Shown: positions 1 through 7,428 of the stretch, piece after piece
Layout: the number at the start of each line of letters is the position of its first letter
How positions within the stretch are numbered: the first letter of the stretch is position 1
Origin: Bacillota bacterium
GTDB taxonomy: Bacteria > Bacillota > Clostridia > Lachnospirales > Lachnospiraceae
Assembly: GCA_023393095.1 (NCBI GenBank)
Contig: JAEWMT010000142.1
Coordinates: 1 to 64,000, forward strand
Reading direction: 5' to 3'
DNA: 64,000 bases
Made by a program: the position numbers and the translations under genes
Notes under the pieces: model-generated
The model's database searches: none
What the model was told of the DNA's origin: nothing
What the model saw: the letters and a program-made list of their open reading frames with translations, nothing else

Positions 1-191
1 ACATCGTCGTAACGAATTCCTTCCGAGTGGTCAAGTATCCTATATAATTCCTTCAAACTATCTGATTGATTTGAAGTATCTTTGAGAATTCCAACTCTAA
101 TATCTAATTTTCCAAAATGTACTATACCAATCAGCAGGCATAGTAAGATAGGAAGCAAAAAAGTTATCGCGAATAGCAATTTATGATTCAT
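1..191 (-). CDS. ABC-2 type exporter permease, N-terminal part (runs off the left edge)
   Basis: An open frame on the minus strand starts MNHKLLFAITFLLPILLC and continues out of the window after about 63 residues. The ATG lies 13 bp below the stop of the neighbouring permease gene and is preceded by AGAAGAAA, a moderate ribosome site. One hydrophobic helix (residues about 4-26) is followed by a polar stretch, as in ABC-2 permeases that have a large extracytoplasmic domain after the first helix. Its position as the third gene behind an ATPase and another permease supports a second permease subunit of the same exporter. Most of the protein is not visible, so the family call rests mainly on context. 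Confidence 0.55.
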   Translation of the reverse strand, partial: MNHKLLFAITFLLPILLCLLIGIVHFGKLDIRVGILKDTSNQSDSLKELYRILDHSEGIRYDD

Positions 192-204
192 ATTTCTTCT
201 AAAA

Positions 205-972
205 TTATTTATCATAACCAGGTAAGTTCCCATGGATGAATTCCTCCTTTTTAAATAAAATGACTGCCAATATTGTAAAGATAATACCAACTGCAGTTAT
301 TATCATGGCTGTTTTCCACAAAAGAATGTTATTATTGTCATAGATGCAAAGGAACTCCCCCCGGTTAATCCAGGTAAGCGGTGACAGCTTAATTATCAGC
401 TGCCATCCATGATTGAAGGTTCCAATCGGGAAAAATACCCCACCAAGGATTGCTGCAATAATAATAGGGATATTAAGTAAATTTTTAATAATGATAAAAT
501 TCCTCATGCCAAATCCGATAAAAAGCCCTATTGCACTGACTGCAAAGGTTTCAGAAGCAAGTATTATAATAAGCGGAAAGATATGTGCCACTATTGGTAG
601 TCCAAACACCACCCACGCAAAAGCTAGAACCAGAAGGTTGCATATGCAGACTACAATTGTAATGGATAGAAGTTTGGATAATACAATATGAGTCATTGAT
701 ATTGGCGCGAACAGAAATCGTACAGCAGTTTTCTTATAGGCTTCCTCCTTTGCCGCAAAAGCCGCCGTTATCACCACCATCGCGATGCAAAACGGAAGCA
801 TTACAATTGAATAGTAGCGATATCCCGTAAAGGTATTGCCATAGTTCTCGGAGGATAGATATCCTATCAAACCAATCATTATTATTGGAAATATAATATT
901 ATAACCGATTAAAAAACTGTCCTTAAGCCTTCGTCTGAAATCATGACAGAATAAATTATAAAATTCTTTCAT
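205..972 (-). CDS. ABC-2 type transporter permease
   Basis: A 255-residue integral membrane protein with about six hydrophobic helices (roughly residues 22-40, 55-72, 98-125, 135-155, 160-185 and 225-245), the usual layout of ABC-2 exporter permeases. It would form the membrane channel for the ATPase encoded just upstream. The two genes are 6 bp apart, and the ribosome site GAGGAGG lies over the ATPase stop, so they are almost certainly co-translated. The substrate cannot be told. Similar PadR-controlled exporters often confer resistance to toxic peptides or drugs; that is an inference from the family, not a reading of this sequence. Confidence 0.85.
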   Translation of the reverse strand: MKEFYNLFCHDFRRRLKDSFLIGYNIIFPIIMIGLIGYLSSENYGNTFTGYRYYSIVMLPFCIAMVVITAAFAAKEEAYKKTAVRFLFAPISMTHIVLSKLLSITIVVCICNLLVLAFAWVVFGLPIVAHIFPLIIILASETFAVSAIGLFIGFGMRNFIIIKNLLNIPIIIAAILGGVFFPIGTFNHGWQLIIKLSPLTWINRGEFLCIYDNNNILLWKTAMIITAVGIIFTILAVILFKKEEFIHGNLPGYDK

Positions 973-978
973 TATATA

Positions 979-1734
979 TTAGGCCTCCTCATCTCTTAGT
1001 TGTGTTCCGGTCAGATGTAAGAATATTTCTTCTAAGGTCTCCAGCCCAGCCTGCTTATATTTATCTTTCAGAGCATCCTTCTCCATATCCTCAATCTTAT
1101 CTCCATGATCCATAATAACAATCCGGTTACAGATTGCTTCGATTTCCTCCATATAATGTGAAACATAGATTACGGAGGTTCCTCTTCTATTCAGAGTCTT
1201 TATTGCTTCCATGATATGATTTCTGGATTGAGGATCGATACCTACTGTAGGTTCATCCATAATAAGCAGCTTCGGGGAATGTGCTATGGAACAGGCTATG
1301 TTAAGCCTTCGTTTCATACCACCGGAAAACTTTGCCGGCAGATCCTTTCTGTGTTCCCAGAGTCCTACAAATTCCAATGCTTCTTTCACTCTGTCTTTTA
1401 ATTCTTTCCCCCGGTAACCGTAGATAGAGCAAAAGAACTTCACGTTATTGTATGTACTCAAGTCATCATAAAAGGATATTTCCTGCGGAACAACACCAAT
1501 GGATTTCTTAAAGGCTTTCATCGCATTTTCCACCGACTTTCCTTTAAAAGTGATTTCTCCCTTATCCTTTGGCTCCACATCAATAAGCATCTTAATTGTT
1601 GTTGTCTTGCCGGCTCCGTTTGGCCCAATAAATCCAAGTATCTCTCCTTCCATAACTTCAAAACCGATATCCTTTACCACCTTCTTTTCTCCAAATGCTT
1701 TGGATAAATTCTCAACCTTCAATAATTGATTCAT
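979..1734 (-). CDS. ABC transporter ATP-binding protein
   Basis: A 251-residue ABC ATPase. Walker A GPNGAGKTT is at about residues 37-45, the Q-loop in VVPQE near 81-85, the signature SGGMK near 137-141, and Walker B LLIMDEP near 156-162, with an H-loop VSHYMEE near 192. It powers the exporter formed by the two downstream permeases. The ATG has a strong site, AAAGGAGG, 6 bp upstream. An operator-like palindrome, also found twice before the divergently useful padR gene, lies about 50 bp upstream, which suggests control by that PadR protein. The C-terminal tail after residue 215 resembles the regulatory tail of CcmA/DrrA-type exporters. Confidence 0.93.
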   Translation of the reverse strand: MNQLLKVENLSKAFGEKKVVKDIGFEVMEGEILGFIGPNGAGKTTTIKMLIDVEPKDKGEITFKGKSVENAMKAFKKSIGVVPQEISFYDDLSTYNNVKFFCSIYGYRGKELKDRVKEALEFVGLWEHRKDLPAKFSGGMKRRLNIACSIAHSPKLLIMDEPTVGIDPQSRNHIMEAIKTLNRRGTSVIYVSHYMEEIEAICNRIVIMDHGDKIEDMEKDALKDKYKQAGLETLEEIFLHLTGTQLRDEEA

Positions 1735-1785
1735 ATAAATCCTCCTTTTTAATTTTATATTCTAATTTTATTATACTATGTTGTT

Positions 1786-1801
1786 TATCCAATGTTGGAT
1801 A
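1786..1801. promoter_or_regulatory. PadR-type operator before the ABC exporter operon
   Basis: TATCCAATGTTGGATA is a 7-bp inverted repeat around a TG centre. It lies about 50 bp upstream of the ATPase start codon, and close variants occur twice upstream of the adjacent padR gene. Binding by that PadR protein is inferred from this shared placement. Confidence 0.65.
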
Positions 1802-1933
1802 TTTGATTATTTTTTAAGTTTTCCTTTGTAGCAGGAAAACTTATTTGTAATAAAAAGATTTTTATTTGTATTTTTTATTAATAAGTTTCTATAAGCGAAA
1901 GTTCCTTTACCATTACGTTTAATTATAAATCTC

Positions 1934-2662
1934 TTATTTCTTTTTAACCTTCATCTGAAGTTCATTTATAATTTTATCCAGGTTCATCATGGCATTCTGC
2001 GGATCATTCAAAATTTCCTCTTTTATCCTCAAGGCATACTTCAGCTTCTGCTCATCTTCAGATTTTGGCGAATCCTCTGCTATTACATCAAAATCAAGGT
2101 TTCTAATATACTTCTCCATCTTTTTGCAGGAATCGGTATAATCATCGAGGTGATCCAGCAATTCCTGATGCCATCTGATCTGATATGTCAGGTTATCAAG
2201 CGACATCTGAAAGCTCAGTCTATTTAGTTCATTGGCATTATCATCCACCTTAATATGATACCATTTCTCCCAATATTCCTTCTGTTCCTTAAGCTTCCTA
2301 ATATGATTTCCGACAATTTTGATTATCTCTTCTTTACTCAATACACTAATCATAGGGTCCGTATAGAACTTCATAGAACCAATTATGGATATGGGTTTAT
2401 CTAGCTCCTCAGCCATCTCTTTCTTCAATTCTTCAAGGCCCTTATCGGTAATCTCGAATACCTTACGAATTCTTGAGCCAGTACGCTCTTCGCGAAGTGC
2501 CCTGATACACTTTTCTTTCTCTAGCTTGGAAAGTGCATAATAAATGGAACCGGATTGTATCTTAGCCCATTTCTCCATACCAGTTAACTGTAGGAATCGC
2601 TGTATTTCATAACCATGGGTAGGTTTCATGCTTAAATAATATAAGATTAATGCGCTGATCAT
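1934..2662 (-). CDS. PadR family transcriptional regulator
   Basis: A 242-residue regulator with an N-terminal winged helix (residues about 1-75) carrying PadR hallmarks: THGYEIQRFL, then GSIYYALSKLEKEKCI and the wing around residues 60-70. The C-terminal half (about 90-190) is a long coiled-coil/Vir-like dimerisation domain of the larger PadR subfamily. The start ATG is preceded by AGAGGGA. It is encoded directly upstream of, and in the same direction as, the ABC exporter operon. Two copies of an operator-like motif lie 34-72 bp upstream of its own start and one lies before the exporter, so it probably represses both itself and the exporter until an inducer binds. Confidence 0.9.
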   Translation of the reverse strand: MISALILYYLSMKPTHGYEIQRFLQLTGMEKWAKIQSGSIYYALSKLEKEKCIRALREERTGSRIRKVFEITDKGLEELKKEMAEELDKPISIIGSMKFYTDPMISVLSKEEIIKIVGNHIRKLKEQKEYWEKWYHIKVDDNANELNRLSFQMSLDNLTYQIRWHQELLDHLDDYTDSCKKMEKYIRNLDFDVIAEDSPKSEDEQKLKYALRIKEEILNDPQNAMMNLDKIINELQMKVKKK

Positions 2663-2695
2663 ATCTGTCCCTCTTGTTCTATTCTCATAAGAATA

Positions 2696-2734
2696 TATTC
2701 AATGTTGGGTATATTATATATTCAACATTGGATA
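2696..2734. promoter_or_regulatory. Paired PadR-type operators upstream of padR
   Basis: Two imperfect palindromes, TATTCAATGTTGGGTA (2696-2711) and TATTCAACATTGGATA (2719-2734), lie 23 bp apart centre to centre. Both match the single site at 1786-1801. A spacing of about two helical turns would place two dimers on one face of the DNA. Autoregulation is inferred. Confidence 0.65.
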
Positions 2735-2753
2735 TTGTCAACGTTTACTTTTC

Positions 2754-3446
2754 TTATGATTTAAATTTTCTCTTCCTGCATATTTCTATCAGCCTTTTGC
2801 AGTCATTCAAGTGTACAATCTGGTGCCTCGTTATTGGCATCTGAAAAATACCGGCAACCGTTTTCTTTCCCCAGAAATCCAGCAGCCATACCGAATCCGC
2901 CTGCTCTGTTACTCCACCGGCAGCTGCGATCTGTTTCAAACCATCCGCCGAAACCTTTCTTTTCATGTCCTCCGGCTTTAGATTTTTAATGATTTCCTGT
3001 GTGCTACTTCCAACAGCATTACGGTATTCGAAAAGAGCCTCCTTGTTTATCTTAGTGCTTAAATCAATTATTTCTGAATCGCTCATTGCATTACCAGTAT
3101 CCTTAACGGTAATATTCAGCCGTTTCAGCCATGAATCATTTAATACCTCACTCTGCCCCTTGACTAAATAGTTAGAAGTGAGATCCTCTATTCTAGTAAT
3201 ATGCCAGATATTCCAGGCAACTGTGTCATCCTTGTCTGTCGGCATTGTACAAAATACATCGCTCTCCAGCTCTGACCAAACCTCATCCATATAGGTTGGC
3301 TCAGGCTTCCCATATACAACACTACTATGTACGATGGAATGCATTTCATAAAGTAATTGCTGCATCTCATCAAAACGATCTTTCTTTCGAATAATCTCTT
3401 TAAGCTTTGCCTGAAGAGGATTCCACTGAGTAGTTACCTTAAACAT
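2754..3446 (-). CDS. DinB superfamily protein
   Basis: A 230-residue soluble helical protein. The motif AWNIWHITRIED near residue 80 and MPITRHQIVHLNDCKRL near the C-terminus (about 205-222) fit the spaced histidines of the DinB/YfiT-like four-helix metal-binding fold. Such proteins are often thiol- or stress-related transferases, but no substrate can be inferred here. The start has a good ribosome site, GGAGAGTGG. The gene stands alone between the exporter regulator and a lipoprotein gene, both on the same strand, with gaps of about 90 bp, so it may be its own transcription unit. The family call is from motif memory and is moderately sure. Confidence 0.7.
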   Translation of the reverse strand: MFKVTTQWNPLQAKLKEIIRKKDRFDEMQQLLYEMHSIVHSSVVYGKPEPTYMDEVWSELESDVFCTMPTDKDDTVAWNIWHITRIEDLTSNYLVKGQSEVLNDSWLKRLNITVKDTGNAMSDSEIIDLSTKINKEALFEYRNAVGSSTQEIIKNLKPEDMKRKVSADGLKQIAAAGGVTEQADSVWLLDFWGKKTVAGIFQMPITRHQIVHLNDCKRLIEICRKRKFKS

Positions 3447-3537
3447 TATCTTCCACTCTCCTTCTTACAAGTAACATTCATCTCATCGTATGGCGTAATC
3501 TTATTAATAAAAAAAATATCTAGCTCTCACATTACTA

Positions 3538-4530
3538 TTACTTTTCGGTATAGTATTTCTTAATTATATCTATAGCAATTTCTTTTGCCATCTGACCTGT
3601 TACTTCTTTATTCTCATCATCTAAATGCACAGCAAAGTAATATACCTCGTCAAAATTCTCAAGCATTCCAACAAACCAACCATTATCTCTATGTTTTGTT
3701 TTAATATTTTGCCCTGTTCCAGTTTTTCCGTAAATAGATGTTTTTCTAATCTTTTGCGTCAACATTATATTTTTTAGTATTGCAATATTTTGCTTTGAAA
3801 AATTAGTTTTTTCATTAAATATATCTGCTAAAACATTCACTTGTTCTATGGAAGAAATCTCTAATGATGATTCTAGCCAGAATCCATTTAATTCAGGTAA
3901 TGCATTAATTCCACTGCCATCCCAAGCACTTATATCACAATTTCCATAATTAAGTTTATCCAGATAATTTTGAACGTCACTTTGTCCTATTTGATCTATT
4001 ACCTTTCTAAAATACCAAACACACGACTCTTTAAAAGCATCTTTTAAACTTAAATCCTTATTCCATCTATCCGTAGGATATATCGTTTTGTCATATCCCA
4101 TTCTTGTATCTACAGATGTTAATATTCCCTTATCTAATCCCATTATTGTAGTTACGATTTTAAAGATCGAACAAGGAGATGTACGTTTTTCACACAACTC
4201 TTTATTATACATGGTATATACCTTTGTATCTCTATTAAAAAATACAGCACACCCATTAATTCCATAAAAACAATCACTATAGTCAACGTTCTTAATATCT
4301 GGAACCGTTTTATTTTTAGTTGTATTATTCTCCTCTTTGGTGTTTTGAGAAACTTCAATAGTCGGAGTAATGGATATTACCGGTGACACTTTCACTGGTG
4401 CTATGCTGTCTGTCTTTTTATTACTACTACTATTCTTGCAGCCAGTGAAACAAAAACACATTAATATAATTACTATATAACAAAACCATTTCGTTATGAT
4501 TTTCCTTTTATATCTTGCTATTAACTTCAT
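3538..4530 (-). CDS. Class D beta-lactamase-like / penicillin-binding transpeptidase lipoprotein
   Basis: A 330-residue lipoprotein. The signal segment (residues about 13-30) ends in the lipobox FTGC with Cys31. A Ser/Thr/Asn-rich linker (32-80) precedes a serine penicillin-recognising domain. It carries the class D landmarks in order: SIFK (Ser121, Lys124), SCV (169-171), YGN (195-197), WLES (218-221) and KTGTG (269-273). In OXA-type enzymes the first Ser is the acylated nucleophile, and YGN and WxES are diagnostic. The related sensor domain of BlaR1 shares these, but no membrane protease domain is present here. It is anchored outside the membrane and could hydrolyse beta-lactams. Activity is not shown by sequence alone. 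Confidence 0.8.
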   Translation of the reverse strand: MKLIARYKRKIITKWFCYIVIILMCFCFTGCKNSSSNKKTDSIAPVKVSPVISITPTIEVSQNTKEENNTTKNKTVPDIKNVDYSDCFYGINGCAVFFNRDTKVYTMYNKELCEKRTSPCSIFKIVTTIMGLDKGILTSVDTRMGYDKTIYPTDRWNKDLSLKDAFKESCVWYFRKVIDQIGQSDVQNYLDKLNYGNCDISAWDGSGINALPELNGFWLESSLEISSIEQVNVLADIFNEKTNFSKQNIAILKNIMLTQKIRKTSIYGKTGTGQNIKTKHRDNGWFVGMLENFDEVYYFAVHLDDENKEVTGQMAKEIAIDIIKKYYTEK

Positions 4531-4632
4531 TTCAATTTGTACCCACCTTATTTAATAAATCATACATGAAGTAACATCAGGGTAATTTACATTATAGAAA
4601 AAAATCTGTCTGGTTACTTCTGAATTCTTGCC

Positions 4633-5478
4633 CTATTTAATTGGGATGCATAAATCCATGATCACACGTTCATTTTCTTTGTCAATTTCTCGATATATGT
4701 TTAGCCCGTACCTTTTATCCATTTGATATCCACTTTCCGGCAGCCAGACACTGAATATCCCTTGTATTGTGCAAAAAATATCCTGTATTCTCCCGTCATA
4801 GCGATAAGTTGCGAATTTGCCGCCTTTTACTGTAGTCACATTATCTAGGATGTTTAATTCATCTGTTGTCATACAAACATCACATATGCAGCTGTTAAGG
4901 CTGGTAATCGATGGATCGTGATAAAATCTTTCTATCAATAGTGTGTCTTCTTTGATGTATTCCCTGTATTTATCCAAAAAGAGGTACCATTTTTCCTTCA
5001 GTTCGATATAATTGCCAATACTTCTTTCATAAATAACCAAAACATCCATAAGCTCATGAATTTCAATTTTAATATTATATTCATCAAATGTATCAAAACC
5101 GGACTGCCCTTCCGGATAGAACGGATTTTGCATACATGTTATATTGGTAGATTTACGAAATTCGATTGGAGTAATATTATGGTGTTTTCTAAATGCGGAA
5201 CTATAATTAGATGGGGTATATCCGTAATCAAGGCCAATATCGGTTATAGTTTTATTCTTTTCCAGCTTAATATTAATGGCACTCTGATCCATTTTTAGCC
5301 GTTTTATAAATTCATATACACTCTCACCAGTTACCTCCTTGAAGGATCTACAAAAATAAAATTTAGAAAAATGAAAGTTATTTGCAACATCTTCAATTGA
5401 CAGATTTTCTTCAAAATGCTGTATGATATAATCAATACTTTGGTTTATTAATTCCTTTTTAATCATAATGATAATCAT
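4633..5478 (-). CDS. AraC family regulator with GyrI-like effector-binding domain
   Basis: About 281 residues. Two AraC helix-turn-helix motifs occupy the first 100 residues (IEDVANNFHFSKFYFCRSFK, then ITDIGLDYGYTPSNYSSAFR), followed by a C-terminal GyrI-like domain from about residue 125 with its typical end, ERVIMDLCIPI. This Rob/BmrR-like layout usually senses hydrophobic drugs. The chosen ATG at 5478 sits 6 bp after GGAG; a second in-frame ATG at 5466 is possible. The untranslated leader is strikingly like that of the ABC-F gene at 39.4 kb, so regulation probably acts at RNA level as well as on promoters. Confidence 0.9.
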   Translation of the reverse strand: MIIIMIKKELINQSIDYIIQHFEENLSIEDVANNFHFSKFYFCRSFKEVTGESVYEFIKRLKMDQSAINIKLEKNKTITDIGLDYGYTPSNYSSAFRKHHNITPIEFRKSTNITCMQNPFYPEGQSGFDTFDEYNIKIEIHELMDVLVIYERSIGNYIELKEKWYLFLDKYREYIKEDTLLIERFYHDPSITSLNSCICDVCMTTDELNILDNVTTVKGGKFATYRYDGRIQDIFCTIQGIFSVWLPESGYQMDKRYGLNIYREIDKENERVIMDLCIPIK

Positions 5479-5570
5479 ACCTTTCTCCAAAACCTGCAAA
5501 CTTTATATGTGAAATCTTTGAATTCACATTCTGTAGGTACAATTTGTATGTGAAAATTCTTAATTTTTAA
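5479..5570 (-). ncRNA. Conserved structured leader (copy 1) of the AraC/GyrI gene
   Basis: The ~92 nt immediately upstream of the AraC start match, almost base for base in several blocks, the leader of the ABC-F gene (39351-39445). Shared blocks include AAAAATTA, CAGAATGTGA, CACATATAAAGTTTGCAGG and GAAAGGTATG. Here ATGTGAA and TTCACAT pair around a 9-nt loop; an A-rich weak hairpin lies at the 5' end. A start-stop ATGTGA is kept in both copies. It is likely a transcribed cis-regulatory RNA; its ligand or signal is unknown. Confidence 0.6.
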
Positions 5571-5847
5571 ATCTACTACCTCTTTATCTATGTATTTTAT
5601 CACAAATATATCCATTTTTCTACATTGATTCATCAATTATATATTTACGAGTTTATAGCAACCACATCACAACTCCTTAAATATATTTGTATTTTAAATA
5701 ACATTTTGATTCACGGGAATAATCTTAAGAGACCCTTAAGTGACTTTAATAGAAAATAAACGGAAAACATCTTTACTTTAATACTATAGCGTGGTAAAAT
5801 TGTACTGTGTGAAATCGAAACACATTCGGATGAAAGGAGTCCTACCG
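5571..5847. other. Divergent intergenic region between the araC-like gene and yerC
   Basis: AT-rich, no gene seen. It must contain the divergent promoters of the AraC/GyrI gene (minus) and the yerC-like gene (plus). No promoter here is clear enough to mark with confidence. Confidence 0.5.
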
Positions 5848-6150
5848 ATGAGTAAGAACATAAGAACAACATCTGTTGATCATTTATTTGAAGCGATATT
5901 AAGCTTAAAGGATTCTGAGGAATGTTATAAATTTTTTGAAGATATCTGTACGGTAAACGAATTACTATCACTTTCACAAAGGTTTGAAGTTGCCCGAATG
6001 CTTCGGAACCATAATACTTATCTTGAAATTGCTGAAAGCACAGGAGCCTCAACAGCAACAATTAGCCGTGTTAATCGTTCATTAAATTATGGTAATGACG
6101 GCTACGATATGGTTTTTACCAGGATGAATAATGCACTTCCAAACAAATAA
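5848..6150 (+). CDS. YerC/YecD family TrpR-related DNA-binding protein
   Basis: A 100-residue protein. The TrpR-like helical region runs through most of it, with the helix-turn-helix near residues 55-75 (YLEIAESTGASTATISRVNR). Length and motif match the YerC/YecD family, small TrpR-superfamily proteins of Firmicutes. Their target genes are poorly known. The start at 5848 has GAAAGGAG 8 bp upstream; longer in-frame starts lack such a site. It is a single-gene unit ending before a hairpin at 6187-6229. Confidence 0.88.
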   Translation: MSKNIRTTSVDHLFEAILSLKDSEECYKFFEDICTVNELLSLSQRFEVARMLRNHNTYLEIAESTGASTATISRVNRSLNYGNDGYDMVFTRMNNALPNK

Positions 6151-6186
6151 GATTAGAAACAAATGATAAAAATATCGAATATAATT

Positions 6187-6229
6187 CAGGAGCATCGTTA
6201 TTAATTCATATATTAAGACAATGCTCCTG
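6187..6229 (+). terminator. Hairpin after the yerC-like gene
   Basis: CAGGAGCAT and ATGCTCCTG form a perfect 9-bp inverted repeat with a 25-nt loop, 37 bp after the yerC-like stop. There is no clear U-run, so it may be a weak terminator or a 3' stabilising hairpin. Confidence 0.4.
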
Positions 6230-6433
6230 CTCTACTAATAAAGATCACGATTATTCCTGTGTTACTATTTTATTAGTATGCTATGTTAGACAATGTTGTT
6301 GCTTTTTATATTGGTACTTATCAAATATTTGTACCAAATATAAAGAATATAAATTATTAGAACTATATCCTACCGACCATGGTATTGTATAATACTACAG
6401 TCAATAAATCATGTAAGTCATGTTCGCTTAATT

Positions 6434-7132
6434 TTACTTCTCTTTTTCCTTCTTTGTATTTTCTTGCTTAGCGGGCTGCTTTTTCTCCGGCTTGCTACCG
6501 GATTTCTGATTCTTATCCGTATTTTTTACTTTACTGCTGACACCCATAAGGGAATTATCAATCATTTTTTCGATCATATGTTTTCTCGTATAAACATCAA
6601 AGCAAAGCATACTGATAAAGGAAAAGGTAGTCAAAAAATCATGATCCTCTTGATCGGTAATATCTGCAAAGGATTCCTTCGCCTTGGTCATCTTCCTTAT
6701 CATATCCTTAGTTAATGCATCCGTCTGCTCACTCTCGAGTCGGAATATCTCTTCATAAATCGTCTCCAGTTTAACACTGGCATCTTCTTTATAATAACGT
6801 TCCGTTAGTGGGTTAAATATATTTTGTATATCATTAATGGAAAGAATATTTTTAAAATAATAAATAAATATTAAGAGGAATATATGCTCCTTCGAATATT
6901 TTTTCTTATTGGGCGGAGGTAATAGTTCGTTCTTCGTATAATTATTTATCATCGTCTTGGTCAGAAGCTTATCTTCACTGTAACGTTTGGAGGATTTCAA
7001 ATGCTTGTCCATAAACGTTGTTACCTGATCCATGTATAAATCTATGTTAGGTATATCATCCGGCATGATGTATTTGATATTCTTTAAGCTATCAATCAGA
7101 CCACTGATATATTCTTCTTTCGTCGTATCCAC
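6434..7132 (-). CDS. DUF1836 domain protein
   Basis: About 232 residues. The central region resembles DUF1836, with a MerR-like N-terminal helix-turn-helix (LTKTMINNYTKNELLPPP, then KKYSKEHIFLLIFIYYFK), so DNA binding is plausible. The C-terminal tail after residue 205 is lysine-rich and low-complexity. A GTG start at 7132 is preferred, because GAGGTGAT ends 5 bp before it, whereas the GTG at 7141 overlaps that site. It is divergent from pcrA across a 300-bp gap. Target genes are unknown. Confidence 0.75.
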   Translation of the reverse strand: MDTTKEEYISGLIDSLKNIKYIMPDDIPNIDLYMDQVTTFMDKHLKSSKRYSEDKLLTKTMINNYTKNELLPPPNKKKYSKEHIFLLIFIYYFKNILSINDIQNIFNPLTERYYKEDASVKLETIYEEIFRLESEQTDALTKDMIRKMTKAKESFADITDQEDHDFLTTFSFISMLCFDVYTRKHMIEKMIDNSLMGVSSKVKNTDKNQKSGSKPEKKQPAKQENTKKEKEK

Positions 7133-7328
7133 GCCAATCACCTCTTTTTTTATTATATAGTATTAGATACTAGATGTCAAAGCAAAAAAAATTAGATAGT
7201 ATGCATATATTACCAACATATATTACTTTAATTTCTATTTTCCTGATTTTAATAAATCGATTTTTATTAACAATTTAAGAAACTTATTACATATATAAGG
7301 TTTAACAAAAGGTTGAGGTAGCCTTTAA

Positions 7329-7365
7329 ATGCAGGATTGAATATCCCCCTCCTGCATGCTATAAT
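7329..7365 (+). promoter_or_regulatory. pcrA promoter with flanking inverted repeat
   Basis: TTGAAT (7337-7342), a 17-bp spacer and TATAAT (7360-7365) form a good SigA promoter. ATGCAGGA (7329-7336) and TCCTGCAT (7350-7357) form an 8-bp inverted repeat that brackets the -35 element, an operator-like placement. Confidence 0.65.
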
Positions 7366-7428
7366 AAACATATGTTTGTGGTCTTATGATGACCTTTAAC
7401 GATTACATAGGCAGGAAGGAAATAATAA

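Noticed and set aside
5501..5530. CRP-like site (TGTGA ... TCACA) before the AraC/GyrI gene
   Set aside because: The spacer is too long for a CRP site, and the arms are part of the leader structure shared with the ABC-F gene.
5711..6061. Minus-strand ORF of 116 codons across the yerC-like gene
   Set aside because: It is antisense to a clearly coding yerC-like gene and has no recognisable motif or ribosome site.
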